From contig CAMLNJ010000015.1 in NCBI GenBank assembly GCA_946481225.1, positions 1-15,129 on the forward strand: a DNA stretch of 15,129 nt. Reading direction: 5' to 3'. Made by a program: the position numbers and the translations under genes. Shown here piece by piece: positions 1-6,704 of this stretch (position 1 is its first letter; each line of letters opens with the position of its first letter). The notes under the pieces are model-generated. The model was not told the origin of the DNA and ran no database searches. It saw only the letters and a program-made list of their open reading frames with translations. The stretch is from an uncultured Verrucomicrobiota bacterium. GTDB taxonomy: Bacteria; Verrucomicrobiota; Verrucomicrobiae; Opitutales; Opitutaceae.

Positions 1-1482
1 TCCGACACCCTCGCTCCTTACGCGCTCGATATCGTCAACGTCCCCGCCGGCTACGCCACCTTCGCCGCCGCCGCCGTGGACAACTCCGGCGCCGTCACCA
101 CCCACACCGTCGCCGTCACCATCAACCCTTGGTATAAACAGGAACTGCTCGCGTTGCCCGCCGGCTACACCGCAGGCGTCACCCTCGCCGCCATCAACGC
201 CTCGGGCCAGATCGCCGGCACCGCCGAAAGCGCCACGCTCGATCAAGCCTGCCGCTGGGACGGCGCCACCGCGATTCCCCTCGGCTTCCTCTCCGGCGAC
301 GTCTCCAGCCGCGCCCACGCCATCGCCGACGACGGCGCCGTCTACGGCGAGTCCATCGCCTCCGGCGGCTCCCGCCGCGCCTGCCGCTGGTCCCCGGCCG
401 GAACGATCACCGACCTTTCGGGCTCCATCTCCGGCCAGACCGCCGTCGCCGCGCTTGGCGTCGACCAACAAGGCAGCGTCCTCTACGAAGCCGCCAACGG
501 ACGCAACTACCGCGACGCCACGATCCTCCCCCTCAACTTCGATGCGAGCGCGGGCATCGCCTCCTCCGGGCTCGTCGGCGGCTACGATTACAACGGCAGC
601 TCCGCATGGAACGCCGCCCGCTGGACCTCCGGAAGCGCCTCCGCCCTGCTCCCTCCGCAATCCGGCCTCGTCTCCAGTTGGGGCTTCGCCATCAATCGCT
701 CCGGCGCCGTCGCCGGCATCAGCGACCCCGACGACTTTGGCTGGAGCAGCGCCACCGCCCGCGCCACCTACTGGGCGGCCAACTCCACCACACCCGTCGA
801 CCTCGCCCCCTCCGGCTCGACCGCGAGCGTGGCGGAAGGCCTCAACGACCACGGCGAAGTCGTCGGCTATTACCGCACTTCGGGCGACCAACCCTTCCTC
901 TGGACCTCCGCCACCGGCTCCATCCCCCTGCGCGACCTCGTCATGCCCGCGGTCGACCTCGATCTCTACTACCCGCGCGCCATCGGATCGACGGGCGCCA
1001 TCGCGGTCGAAGCGTGGAACTTCTCCACCTTTGTCCCCGTGCGCCTCACGCCCGTCGCCGGCCTCGACCATGACCATTGGCTGCGCTCGAAATTCAGCCT
1101 CGTTCAAATCGAGTCCACCGGCGTCGTCGGCGACACCGACGACCCCGACGCCGACGGCCGGCCCAACCTCCTCGAACGCGCCTTCGGCCTCTCGCCCACC
1201 ACCGCCGAAACCACCCTATCCGGCTCCGGCCACCCCGTGCTCGGCTACGACAACGCCGCGCAAAAGGTAACCCTCGCCTTCCGTCGCCTGCGCGCCCCCA
1301 CCGACGTCGTCTACACCGTCGAGTCCACCTCCGACCTAGCCGGCGGCGTGTGGTCCTCCGCCGGCGCCGTCGAGTTCAGCCGCGACGCCCTCGATGCCGA
1401 CTGGGAGGAAGTTGTCTACCGCAGCGTCGCCACCCCCGCGCCCGGCGCCCCCGTCTTCCTCCGCGTCCGCGTCGGTCGTTGA
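1..1482 (+). CDS. Secreted HAF-repeat / Ig-like surface protein, 3' end (partial)
   Basis: Frame 1 is open from the first base, so the gene starts outside the window; the GTG at 76 is only an internal codon. The first ~40 visible residues look like the end of a bacterial Ig-like domain (AGYATFAAAAVDNSGAV...VAVTI). Residues ~60-340 carry degenerate HAF-type repeats, a turn of the form N-x-x-G-x-x-x-G followed by an aromatic or R-W strand: NASGQIAG, DDGAVYGES, NRSGAVAGI, NDHGEVVGYY, each near CRW, ARW or FLW. From about base 1132 comes an acidic D-x-D-x-D-G segment (DTDDPDADGRPNLLERAFGL), then a beta-rich tail with YTVESTSDL. This arrangement is common at the C-termini of large exported proteins of Verrucomicrobia. 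Export and a surface or adhesive role are inferred; the signal peptide is not in the window. The stop at 1480-1482 lies 34 bp before the next gene. No enzymatic motif is seen. Confidence 0.8.
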   Translation, partial: SDTLAPYALDIVNVPAGYATFAAAAVDNSGAVTTHTVAVTINPWYKQELLALPAGYTAGVTLAAINASGQIAGTAESATLDQACRWDGATAIPLGFLSGDVSSRAHAIADDGAVYGESIASGGSRRACRWSPAGTITDLSGSISGQTAVAALGVDQQGSVLYEAANGRNYRDATILPLNFDASAGIASSGLVGGYDYNGSSAWNAARWTSGSASALLPPQSGLVSSWGFAINRSGAVAGISDPDDFGWSSATARATYWAANSTTPVDLAPSGSTASVAEGLNDHGEVVGYYRTSGDQPFLWTSATGSIPLRDLVMPAVDLDLYYPRAIGSTGAIAVEAWNFSTFVPVRLTPVAGLDHDHWLRSKFSLVQIESTGVVGDTDDPDADGRPNLLERAFGLSPTTAETTLSGSGHPVLGYDNAAQKVTLAFRRLRAPTDVVYTVESTSDLAGGVWSSAGAVEFSRDALDADWEEVVYRSVATPAPGAPVFLRVRVGR

Positions 1483-1516
1483 TTCCCGTCCGTCGGCGCG
1501 CCTTTCTCGCCGCCGC

Positions 1517-2587
1517 ATGAAACACTGGTTCGACGAGGCCTTCTACCGCCGCGGCGCCGCGCAGCTCGCCGCCCTCCACCCGCGCTTCGACGCCGACCGC
1601 TTCCTCGCCCGCGCCCTCGCCGACCTCGACGCATTGGAACTCATGGCGCGCGTGCAACGCACCGCCGACGCCTTCCACGTCGCCCTCCCCGTTCCGTTCG
1701 CGGAGCAACTCGACGTCCTCCGCGCCCACGCCGCGCAGATCGGCCACACCTTCGCCGCCATCTGGCCCTGCACCCACGTCGCCGCGCAGGGCCTCGACCA
1801 CCCCTCCCTCGCCCTTCCCGCCCTCCGCGATCTCACCCGCCACGGCTCCGCCGAGTTCGCCATCCGTCCCTTCCTCGTTCGCGACCTCCCCGGCACGCTC
1901 GCCGTCATGCGCGAATGGGCCGCCTCGGACGACGAGCACGTCCGCCGCCTCGCCAGCGAAGGCAGCCGCCCGCGTCTCCCCTGGGGCCTCCGCCTCCAAG
2001 CCCTCGTCGCCGACCCGCGTCCCACCCTGCCCATCCTCGCGGCCCTCCGCTCCGACCCCAGCCTCTACGTCCGCAAGTCCGTCGCCAACCACCTCAACGA
2101 CATCGCCAAGGACCACCCCGACCTCGTCCTCGATCTGGTTTCCGCCTGGGACCGCGCCGACGCCCGCACCGCGTGGATCGTGAAACACGCGGTGCGCACC
2201 CTCATCAAGCGCGGCCACCCGCGCGCCCTCGCCCTTCTCGGCGCCGGCGCCGCGCCCAAGCTCCGCGCGACCATCGCCGTCTCCCCTCGCCGTATTCGTC
2301 TCGGCGATACAGTCGCCTTCGTCGCCAAGCTCGTCTCCGACTCCTCCCGCGGCCAGTCGCTCATCGTCGACTACGTCATCCACTACGCCCGCGCCTCCGG
2401 CCGCTCCTCGGCCAAGGTTTTCAAATGGGCCGCCCTCGACCTCGCGGCCGGCGAATCCGTGGAACTGACCAAGCGCCAGACGATCCGCGACTTCACCACG
2501 CGCCGCCACCACCCGGGTCGTCACCGTGTGGAGCTGCAAATCAACGGTCGTCGCCTCGCCGAAACCGCTTTCACCCTTACGGTCTGA
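1517..2587 (+). CDS. alkC: AlkC-type DNA alkylation repair protein (HEAT-like plus C-terminal Ig-like domain)
   Basis: 356 aa. The family excises alkylated bases such as 3-methyladenine from DNA using a HEAT-like helical solenoid, without base flipping. Residues 1-245 are helical. They contain the family signatures VRRLASEGSRPRLPW (142-156) and VRKSVANHLNDIAKDHP (185-201). Residues ~250-356 form a predicted beta-sandwich (RIRLGDTVAFVAKLVS ... HRVELQINGRRLAETAFTL), matching the Ig-like domain of the longer AlkC class. The frame is open back to an ATG at 1394, but that would add 41 Pro/Ser/Arg-rich residues and overlap the preceding gene by 89 bp. The ATG at 1517 gives MKHWFDEAFYRR, a natural start, 34 bp after the upstream stop. 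No Shine-Dalgarno sequence precedes it. The next gene starts 37 bp downstream on the same strand and is probably cotranscribed. AlkC over AlkD is chosen from the C-terminal domain; the repaired lesion cannot be read from the sequence. Confidence 0.85.
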   Translation: MKHWFDEAFYRRGAAQLAALHPRFDADRFLARALADLDALELMARVQRTADAFHVALPVPFAEQLDVLRAHAAQIGHTFAAIWPCTHVAAQGLDHPSLALPALRDLTRHGSAEFAIRPFLVRDLPGTLAVMREWAASDDEHVRRLASEGSRPRLPWGLRLQALVADPRPTLPILAALRSDPSLYVRKSVANHLNDIAKDHPDLVLDLVSAWDRADARTAWIVKHAVRTLIKRGHPRALALLGAGAAPKLRATIAVSPRRIRLGDTVAFVAKLVSDSSRGQSLIVDYVIHYARASGRSSAKVFKWAALDLAAGESVELTKRQTIRDFTTRRHHPGRHRVELQINGRRLAETAFTLTV

Positions 2588-2624
2588 CGACCGTCCCGCT
2601 TCCTCTCGTTTTCATCCATCCATC

Positions 2625-3077
2625 ATGGTCAACCTCTCCGCACCCGATCTCACCCGACACCCGCCGCGCAGCCCGCGCGTGAAACTCGGAGGCTTTGTCC
2701 ACCTGCCCCGCCTGCTCGACAAGGCCCGCGCCTCCGCCGCCGGCAAACTCGGCGAATTCATCTACCCCTGCCCGCTCGACCAGCGATTTTTCGCCTTCGC
2801 GGGCGTATCGCCGGACGCTCTCCTCGCAGAGGTGAAAACCGGCAAGAGCGACACCGAGATGCTCGCCTGGGTTACGGCCAACCTCAGCCCCAAACGGCAG
2901 CCGTGGGAGATCATCGCTTGGTCCGACTACCTCACCGCCCTTTCACCGGGAGACATCCAACGCCACAAGGTCTTCGCCGAGCATATCGAAAAGCTCGGCC
3001 CCGGGCGCGACGACATCGTCACCTACTTTGACCGCCTCGATCTCGATGACTACGTAAGCTACGGCGGTAAATCATGA
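2625..3077 (+). CDS. DUF5069-type small conserved protein
   Basis: 150 aa, soluble, with no signal peptide or membrane segment. The start ATG at 2625 gives MVNLSAPDLTRHPPRSPRVKLGGFVHLPRLLDKARA. The opening 'APDLTRxPPRSPRxxLGG...LPRxxDKARA' followed by GKLGEFIYPCPLDQRFFAF resembles the DUF5069 family, and the length fits. The C-terminal half (KRQPWEIIAWSDYL ... RDDIVTYFDRLDLDDYVSYGGK) is acidic and helical with several aromatic residues. No catalytic motif is recognised and the function of the family is unknown to me. An in-frame upstream ATG at 2526 overlaps alkC and adds a low-complexity segment, so it was not used. It follows alkC by 37 bp and may share its transcript. The stop codon (3075-3077) lies inside a small inverted repeat at the edge of the vapBC control region. 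Confidence 0.75.
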   Translation: MVNLSAPDLTRHPPRSPRVKLGGFVHLPRLLDKARASAAGKLGEFIYPCPLDQRFFAFAGVSPDALLAEVKTGKSDTEMLAWVTANLSPKRQPWEIIAWSDYLTALSPGDIQRHKVFAEHIEKLGPGRDDIVTYFDRLDLDDYVSYGGKS

Positions 3078-3136
3078 TGGCTCATGTATGGCGTTTTATC
3101 TTGCACCCCGACCCATCTGCCATATTGAGTATGGCA
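3077..3136 (+). promoter_or_regulatory. Palindromic operator and repeated half-sites in front of vapBC
   Basis: A perfect inverted repeat, TGCCATA at 3118-3124 and TATGGCA at 3130-3136 with a 5-bp spacer, ends one base before the vapB start at 3138. The half-site core ATGGC also occurs at 3077-3081 and 3088-3092 in the same orientation as the right arm. The distances 11 bp (3077 to 3088) and 43 bp (3088 to 3131) are close to one and four helical turns. VapBC complexes are known to repress their own operons by binding such palindromes, so this is the expected autoregulatory site. A possible -35 box is TTGCAC at 3101-3106; the -10 would fall inside the palindrome but is not clear. A GAG at 3127-3129 could act as ribosome binding site. 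Confidence 0.6.
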
Positions 3137-3137
3137 A

Positions 3138-3422
3138 ATGAAAATGACCATGCATATCGACGAGGCGCTTTTGGAGCGCGTCATGCGCGAATACGAGTTC
3201 GCGAGCAAAACCGAGGCCGTCGAGGCCGCGCTTAAGGAGCTCGACCGTCAAATGCGCATTCGCGACTTCCGCAAAAACGGGCTCGGCCTCACGCCCGAGG
3301 AGCTCGGCGACGCCGTGGATCCCTTCTACGACGAGAAGCTCGGCTATAACGTCTACCCCGCCCCCGCCGTCGCCGAAGCCCCCAAGCCCTACGACTCCCA
3401 TGGATCTGCCGATCCTCGTTGA
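3138..3422 (+). CDS. vapB: VapB-type antitoxin
   Basis: 94 aa. Antitoxin of a type II toxin-antitoxin pair: it binds and inhibits the VapC ribonuclease, and the complex represses the operon. The N-terminus MKMTMHIDEALLERVMREYEF is a short DNA-binding strand plus helix of the VapB family. It is followed by the diagnostic SKTEAVEAALKEL (residues ~24-36). The C-terminal half (RIRDFRKNGLGLTPEELGDAVDPFYDEKLGYNVYPAP) is the likely toxin-wrapping segment; the last ~20 residues are Pro/Ala-rich and probably disordered. Three in-frame ATGs (3138, 3144, 3150) are possible starts. The first has a GAG at a spacing of 8 nt and is preferred. The gene overlaps vapC by 23 bp, which suggests coupled translation. 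The palindromic operator directly upstream supports autoregulation. Confidence 0.8.
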   Translation: MKMTMHIDEALLERVMREYEFASKTEAVEAALKELDRQMRIRDFRKNGLGLTPEELGDAVDPFYDEKLGYNVYPAPAVAEAPKPYDSHGSADPR

Positions 3423-3804
3423 TAGCAGCGTATACATCCGGCTCATGCGGCAACGGCTCGACCCCGTTGCCGTTCTTTTTGAGCACTACGACACCGTAAA
3501 CCTCGTCACTTGCGGCATGGTTCGCCTCGAGGTGCTCCGAGGCGTGAAGCATCCGAACGCCCGGGAACGCCTCGCGGAGTTCATGTCGGTCATGCAATAT
3601 GTGCCGACCGACGAACGGCTCTGGCGCGAGGCCACCAACCTCGCTTGGCGAATCGATCGCCTCGGCCAGCCGATCCAGGCCACCGACTCGATTATCGCCG
3701 CGTCCGCCCTTCGCCTGGGCGCATCCGTGCTGACCCTCGATTCCGACTTTCAACGCGTGCCCGGCCTGCACGTGCTTTCACTTCCTCCCCACCTCGATCC
3801 CTGA
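3400..3804 (+). CDS. vapC: VapC-type PIN-domain ribonuclease toxin
   Basis: 134 aa, the usual length of VapC toxins, which are Mg2+-dependent endoribonucleases that cut tRNA or rRNA when freed from VapB. A single PIN domain spans the whole protein. The acidic active-site residues are all present: D8 in LVDSSVYIRL, E44 in MVRLEVLRG, D96 in ATDSIIAASA, and D114/D116 in LTLDSDF. The toxin therefore appears intact. The ATG at 3400 lies inside vapB (23-bp overlap), the typical arrangement. The stop at 3802-3804 is only 6 bp before the start of ispH, so toxin and isoprenoid gene may be read from one message. The RNA target cannot be predicted. Chromosomal VapBC pairs are often acquired horizontally, but base composition here is close to that of the neighbours except in the operator. 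Confidence 0.88.
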   Translation: MDLPILVDSSVYIRLMRQRLDPVAVLFEHYDTVNLVTCGMVRLEVLRGVKHPNARERLAEFMSVMQYVPTDERLWREATNLAWRIDRLGQPIQATDSIIAASALRLGASVLTLDSDFQRVPGLHVLSLPPHLDP

Positions 3805-3810
3805 CCGCGC

Positions 3811-5550
3811 GTGTCCTCGCCTTCACCCGAACTCGTCCTCGTTTTCGACGCCAACAATCGTCTCGCCGTCCGCTTCACTCCCGCCGGGCGCGTGCCGGCC
3901 GACGGCGCCGCCATTCCCGGCGTCCGGCGCGCCGGTATGGCCCTGGAGGTGGCGCTTAACGCGAAGACTTGGCGCGTCACCGCCGGAAGCCTCGCCGATC
4001 CGGACGCTCGCCCCCCCGCCGATACCGGCGTCGTGTTCTACTCGCTCGATCAGCTTTCCGGCAGCCCCGGCGCCAACACCCCGCTTCTCTCAATAATCCT
4101 CGCCGCGCTCGAGCCTCACCTCGTCGAGCTGCCCTACCTCCACCTCGGCGAAAACGATTTCATCTACAAATTCCGCCCCGCGCAGGAGCGCAACACCGCC
4201 ATCTACGCGCAGGACGAGGCCTCGCGCGGCCTCTACCAGTCCGCCCTCTGCGCCGCGATCAAGGCCCTCGCCCGCCGCCACGAGCGCTCCGCCGCCGACC
4301 CCGTGCCGCTCGACTTCGGCGCCGTGCAATACCTCCTCCCCAGTCACTTTGGGTTTTGCCTCGGCGTGAAAAACGCCATCGAGCGCGCCTATGAGACCCT
4401 CGCTGAAAATCCCGGCAGGCGCGTCTTCATGCTCTCCGAGCTGATCCACAATCCCTTCGTCAACGACGACCTCCTCCGCCGCGGCCTGCGCTACCTCCAG
4501 TCAGACAAGGGCGTGCCGTTCACCGTCTCCGGCCGGAAGATCACCGCCGAAAACCCCGCCACGCCCGAGGACCCCGCCCGCTGGGACACCCTCGTTCCGG
4601 AGGACATCGTCATCATCCCCGCCTTCGGCGCCACCGACGACGACAAGCGCCGTCTCGTCCGCCGCGGCCTCGCCGTCTGCGCCTACGACGCCACCTGCAT
4701 GCTCGTCGAAAAGGTCTGGAAGGCGGCCCGCGCGTATGGGCGTGACGGATACACCGTCGTCATCCACGGCAAGCACGAGCACGAGGAGACCAAGGCCACG
4801 TTCTCCAACACCCGCCGCCACGCCCCCGCCGTCATCGTGCGCAACCTCGCCGAGGCCCGCGCGCTGTCCGCGCTCCTCCCCGTCCGCCGCGACCCCGCCT
4901 CGCAGGCCCGCTTCGAGGCAGCCTTCGCCGGCCGGCACACCGAGGGCTTTTCCGTCGCGCGCGACCTGGAGCGCGTCGCGGTCGTCAACCAGACCACCCT
5001 GCTCGTCAACGAGACGCGCGAGATCATCGAACACCTCCGCGCCGCCTACCTCGAAGCCTGCGGCCCCGACGAGCCCGGCGCGCCCGCCCGCGTCGGCGGC
5101 AGCGGCCGCACCGACACCCTTTGCTACGCCACCCAGGTGAACCAGGACGCGCTCGGGCGCGCCCTTGCCCGGCCGCTCGACGCCGCCTTCGTCGTCGGCG
5201 GGAAAAACTCCTCCAACACCTACCAGCTTTTCCGCGTCTGCGAGGAAAAGCTCGGCCGCGCCGCCTTCTTCATCCAAAGCGAAAACGACATTCGCTCGCT
5301 CGCCGAGGTCTCCCATTTCGTGTTCCCCGCCCACGGCCCCGCCGCGGCGGGCGGCGGCCGCACCGAAACGCGCCCGCTCTGGCCGGACGAGACCTTCGAC
5401 CGCCCGCGTCGCGTCCTCATCACCGGCGGCGCCAGTTGCCCCGACGGGCTCATCCAGGCCGTCATCTCGCGCATAAACTCGTTTTTCCCCGCCGACCGCC
5501 TCCGCCCTGTCGAAACGGTGCTGGCCGATCTCGAGCGACCCTTGACTTAG
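3811..5550 (+). CDS. ispH: 4-hydroxy-3-methylbut-2-enyl diphosphate reductase (IspH/LytB), long form
   Basis: 579 aa. IspH is the last enzyme of the cytosolic MEP pathway: a 4Fe-4S enzyme that reduces HMBPP to IPP and DMAPP. Cluster cysteines are C183 (GFCLGVKNAIERA), C296 (YDATCMLVEKV) and C438 (DTLCYATQ). Other conserved points are H213 (ELIHNPFV), the H324/E326 pair in HGKHEHEETKAT, QTT 394-396, KNSSN 465-469 and GGASCPDGLI near 540. The HGK...HEET form and the segment upstream of GFC (~115-180, NDFIYKFRP ... LPSHFGFC) resemble plant and cyanobacterial IspH rather than the ~315-aa E. coli type. Residues 1-114 are an extra N-terminal part I do not recognise. The start is GTG at 3811 without a Shine-Dalgarno sequence; M43 is an alternative. 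It follows vapC by 6 bp. Its stop is 2 bp from the stop of convergent pilT. Function is confident; the extension is unexplained. Confidence 0.93.
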   Translation: MSSPSPELVLVFDANNRLAVRFTPAGRVPADGAAIPGVRRAGMALEVALNAKTWRVTAGSLADPDARPPADTGVVFYSLDQLSGSPGANTPLLSIILAALEPHLVELPYLHLGENDFIYKFRPAQERNTAIYAQDEASRGLYQSALCAAIKALARRHERSAADPVPLDFGAVQYLLPSHFGFCLGVKNAIERAYETLAENPGRRVFMLSELIHNPFVNDDLLRRGLRYLQSDKGVPFTVSGRKITAENPATPEDPARWDTLVPEDIVIIPAFGATDDDKRRLVRRGLAVCAYDATCMLVEKVWKAARAYGRDGYTVVIHGKHEHEETKATFSNTRRHAPAVIVRNLAEARALSALLPVRRDPASQARFEAAFAGRHTEGFSVARDLERVAVVNQTTLLVNETREIIEHLRAAYLEACGPDEPGAPARVGGSGRTDTLCYATQVNQDALGRALARPLDAAFVVGGKNSSNTYQLFRVCEEKLGRAAFFIQSENDIRSLAEVSHFVFPAHGPAAAGGGRTETRPLWPDETFDRPRRVLITGGASCPDGLIQAVISRINSFFPADRLRPVETVLADLERPLT

Positions 5551-5552
5551 GC

Positions 5553-6632
5553 TCAGTGCGACCCGCCCTCGAGCTCGCCGGGCTTGAGCAGGCCGGCGAA
5601 GAGCGACTTGTCGGCCCCCTTCATATAGGCTTCGGCGGCGGCGACGCTGCCGTCCTTCACGCGGGCAAGCAGGCTCTGATCCATCGTGGTCATGCCGTCG
5701 GAGCGGCCGTTTTCGATGATGGCCCGGATATTGGCGATCTGACCGCTGCGGATGGTGTTAGGCAGGGCTTCGTGCTGGAGCAGGATCTCATGCACGGCGA
5801 CGCGGCCTTTCGGGACCTTCTTGCAGAGCAACTGGGAAACGACGCCCGCGAGGCAGCCGGAGAGCATGACACGCACCTGGTTCTGCTCGTCGGCGGGGAA
5901 GGTGTTGATGATGCGGTCGACCGTCTTGGGCGCGTTGTTGGTGTGGAGCGTGCCGAAGACGAGCATGCCCATCGAGGCGCAGCCGAGCGCGAGCTTGATC
6001 GTCTCGAGCTCGCGCATCTCGCCGAGAAGCACGATGTCGGGGTCGTGGCGCATGGCGCCTTTCAGCGCGTCGGCGAAGGTGCGGGTGTGCTCGCCGACCT
6101 CCCGGTGGACGATGGTCGACTTCTTGTTCTGATGCACGAACTCGATCGGGTCCTCGATCGTGATGATGTGCCGGGCGAAGTTCGCGTTGATGTAGTCGAT
6201 CATCGCCGCGAGCGTAGTGGATTTACCGCTACCAGTTGGGCCGGTCACGAGCACGAGGCCCTCGTTGAGGTGACAGAGTTTTTTGAGGGTCTCGGGCAGC
6301 TTGAGGTCATCGAAGGACAGGATCTTCGAGGGGATCTGGCGGAAGACCGCGGCCTGGCCCCAATGGTTGTAGAGATAGTTTCCGCGGAAGCGGGCGAGGC
6401 CGGGGATCTCATGGGCAAGGTCGAGGTCCTTGCGTTCGAGGAAATCGGCCCAGCGCGTCGGCGGGCAGATTTCCTTCAGAAAAGCCTCCATCTGGGAGGC
6501 GCCGATAGGCTCCGACTGGATGTCGGCGAGGCCGCCGGAGATCCGGGCGCGCGGGGGCTGGCCGACGGAAAGGTGAAGGTCGGAACCGCCGCGTTCGAGC
6601 ATGAGACGGAGAAGGGAATCTAGGGCGGGCAT
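5553..6632 (-). CDS. pilT: PilT-family type IV pilus retraction ATPase (compact form)
   Basis: 359 aa. PilT is a hexameric cytoplasmic ATPase that drives pilus retraction, giving twitching motility and DNA uptake. The N-terminal PAS-like part has SDLHLSVGQPPRARISG (17-33). Walker A is GPTGSGKST (131-139), the Asp box IEDPIEF (159-165), Walker B DPDIVLLGEMRE (198-209) and the His box FGTLHTNNA around H230. The C-terminal NIRAIIENGRSDGMTTMDQSL (301-321) is typical of the family. The usual AETGH just before the His box is here ASMGM (219-223), an unusual change. The gene lies 72 bp behind the 554-aa paralogue on the same strand, probably one operon. Its leader is pyrimidine-rich, without Shine-Dalgarno, and resembles the leader at 14407-14442. 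It ends convergently with ispH. No other pilus genes are in the window. Confidence 0.92.
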   Translation of the reverse strand: MPALDSLLRLMLERGGSDLHLSVGQPPRARISGGLADIQSEPIGASQMEAFLKEICPPTRWADFLERKDLDLAHEIPGLARFRGNYLYNHWGQAAVFRQIPSKILSFDDLKLPETLKKLCHLNEGLVLVTGPTGSGKSTTLAAMIDYINANFARHIITIEDPIEFVHQNKKSTIVHREVGEHTRTFADALKGAMRHDPDIVLLGEMRELETIKLALGCASMGMLVFGTLHTNNAPKTVDRIINTFPADEQNQVRVMLSGCLAGVVSQLLCKKVPKGRVAVHEILLQHEALPNTIRSGQIANIRAIIENGRSDGMTTMDQSLLARVKDGSVAAAEAYMKGADKSLFAGLLKPGELEGGSH

Positions 6633-6668
6633 CTGGGGAGCGAGGAGATTGGAGCGGGGAGCAGGAAG
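6633..6668 (-). repeat. Pyrimidine-rich 36-nt leader of pilT, similar to the leader at 14407-14442
   Basis: Read on the minus strand, these 36 bases end directly at the pilT ATG. They consist of CTCC-type units, including CCTGCTCC, GCTCCAA and CGCTCC. Aligned without gaps to the 36 bases before the ATG at 14443, 26 of 36 positions are identical, including a run of 8 (CCTGCTCC) and a run of 7 (GCTCCAA). There is no Shine-Dalgarno motif. A dispersed intergenic repeat or an initiation element is possible, but low-complexity pyrimidine composition alone could explain part of the match. Confidence 0.5.
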
Positions 6669-6704
6669 CCGTAGCAGCGGAAGGAGACGGCGAGGGACGA
6701 GGGG

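Noticed and set aside
1394..1516. Upstream in-frame ATG extending the alkylation repair protein by 41 residues
   Set aside because: The added segment is Pro/Ser/Arg low-complexity and overlaps the preceding gene; MKHWFDEAFYRR at 1517 is a natural family start.
1376..2539. A 387-codon minus-strand frame opposite the alkylation repair gene
   Set aside because: Gly/Glu/Val/Ala-rich antisense composition with no motif; the plus-strand gene matches a known family.
5121..6623. A 500-codon plus-strand frame covering the ispH end and pilT
   Set aside because: It is antisense to pilT, which has intact Walker A, Walker B and His box, and it shows no motif of its own. The front part is Arg/Pro-rich shadow sequence.
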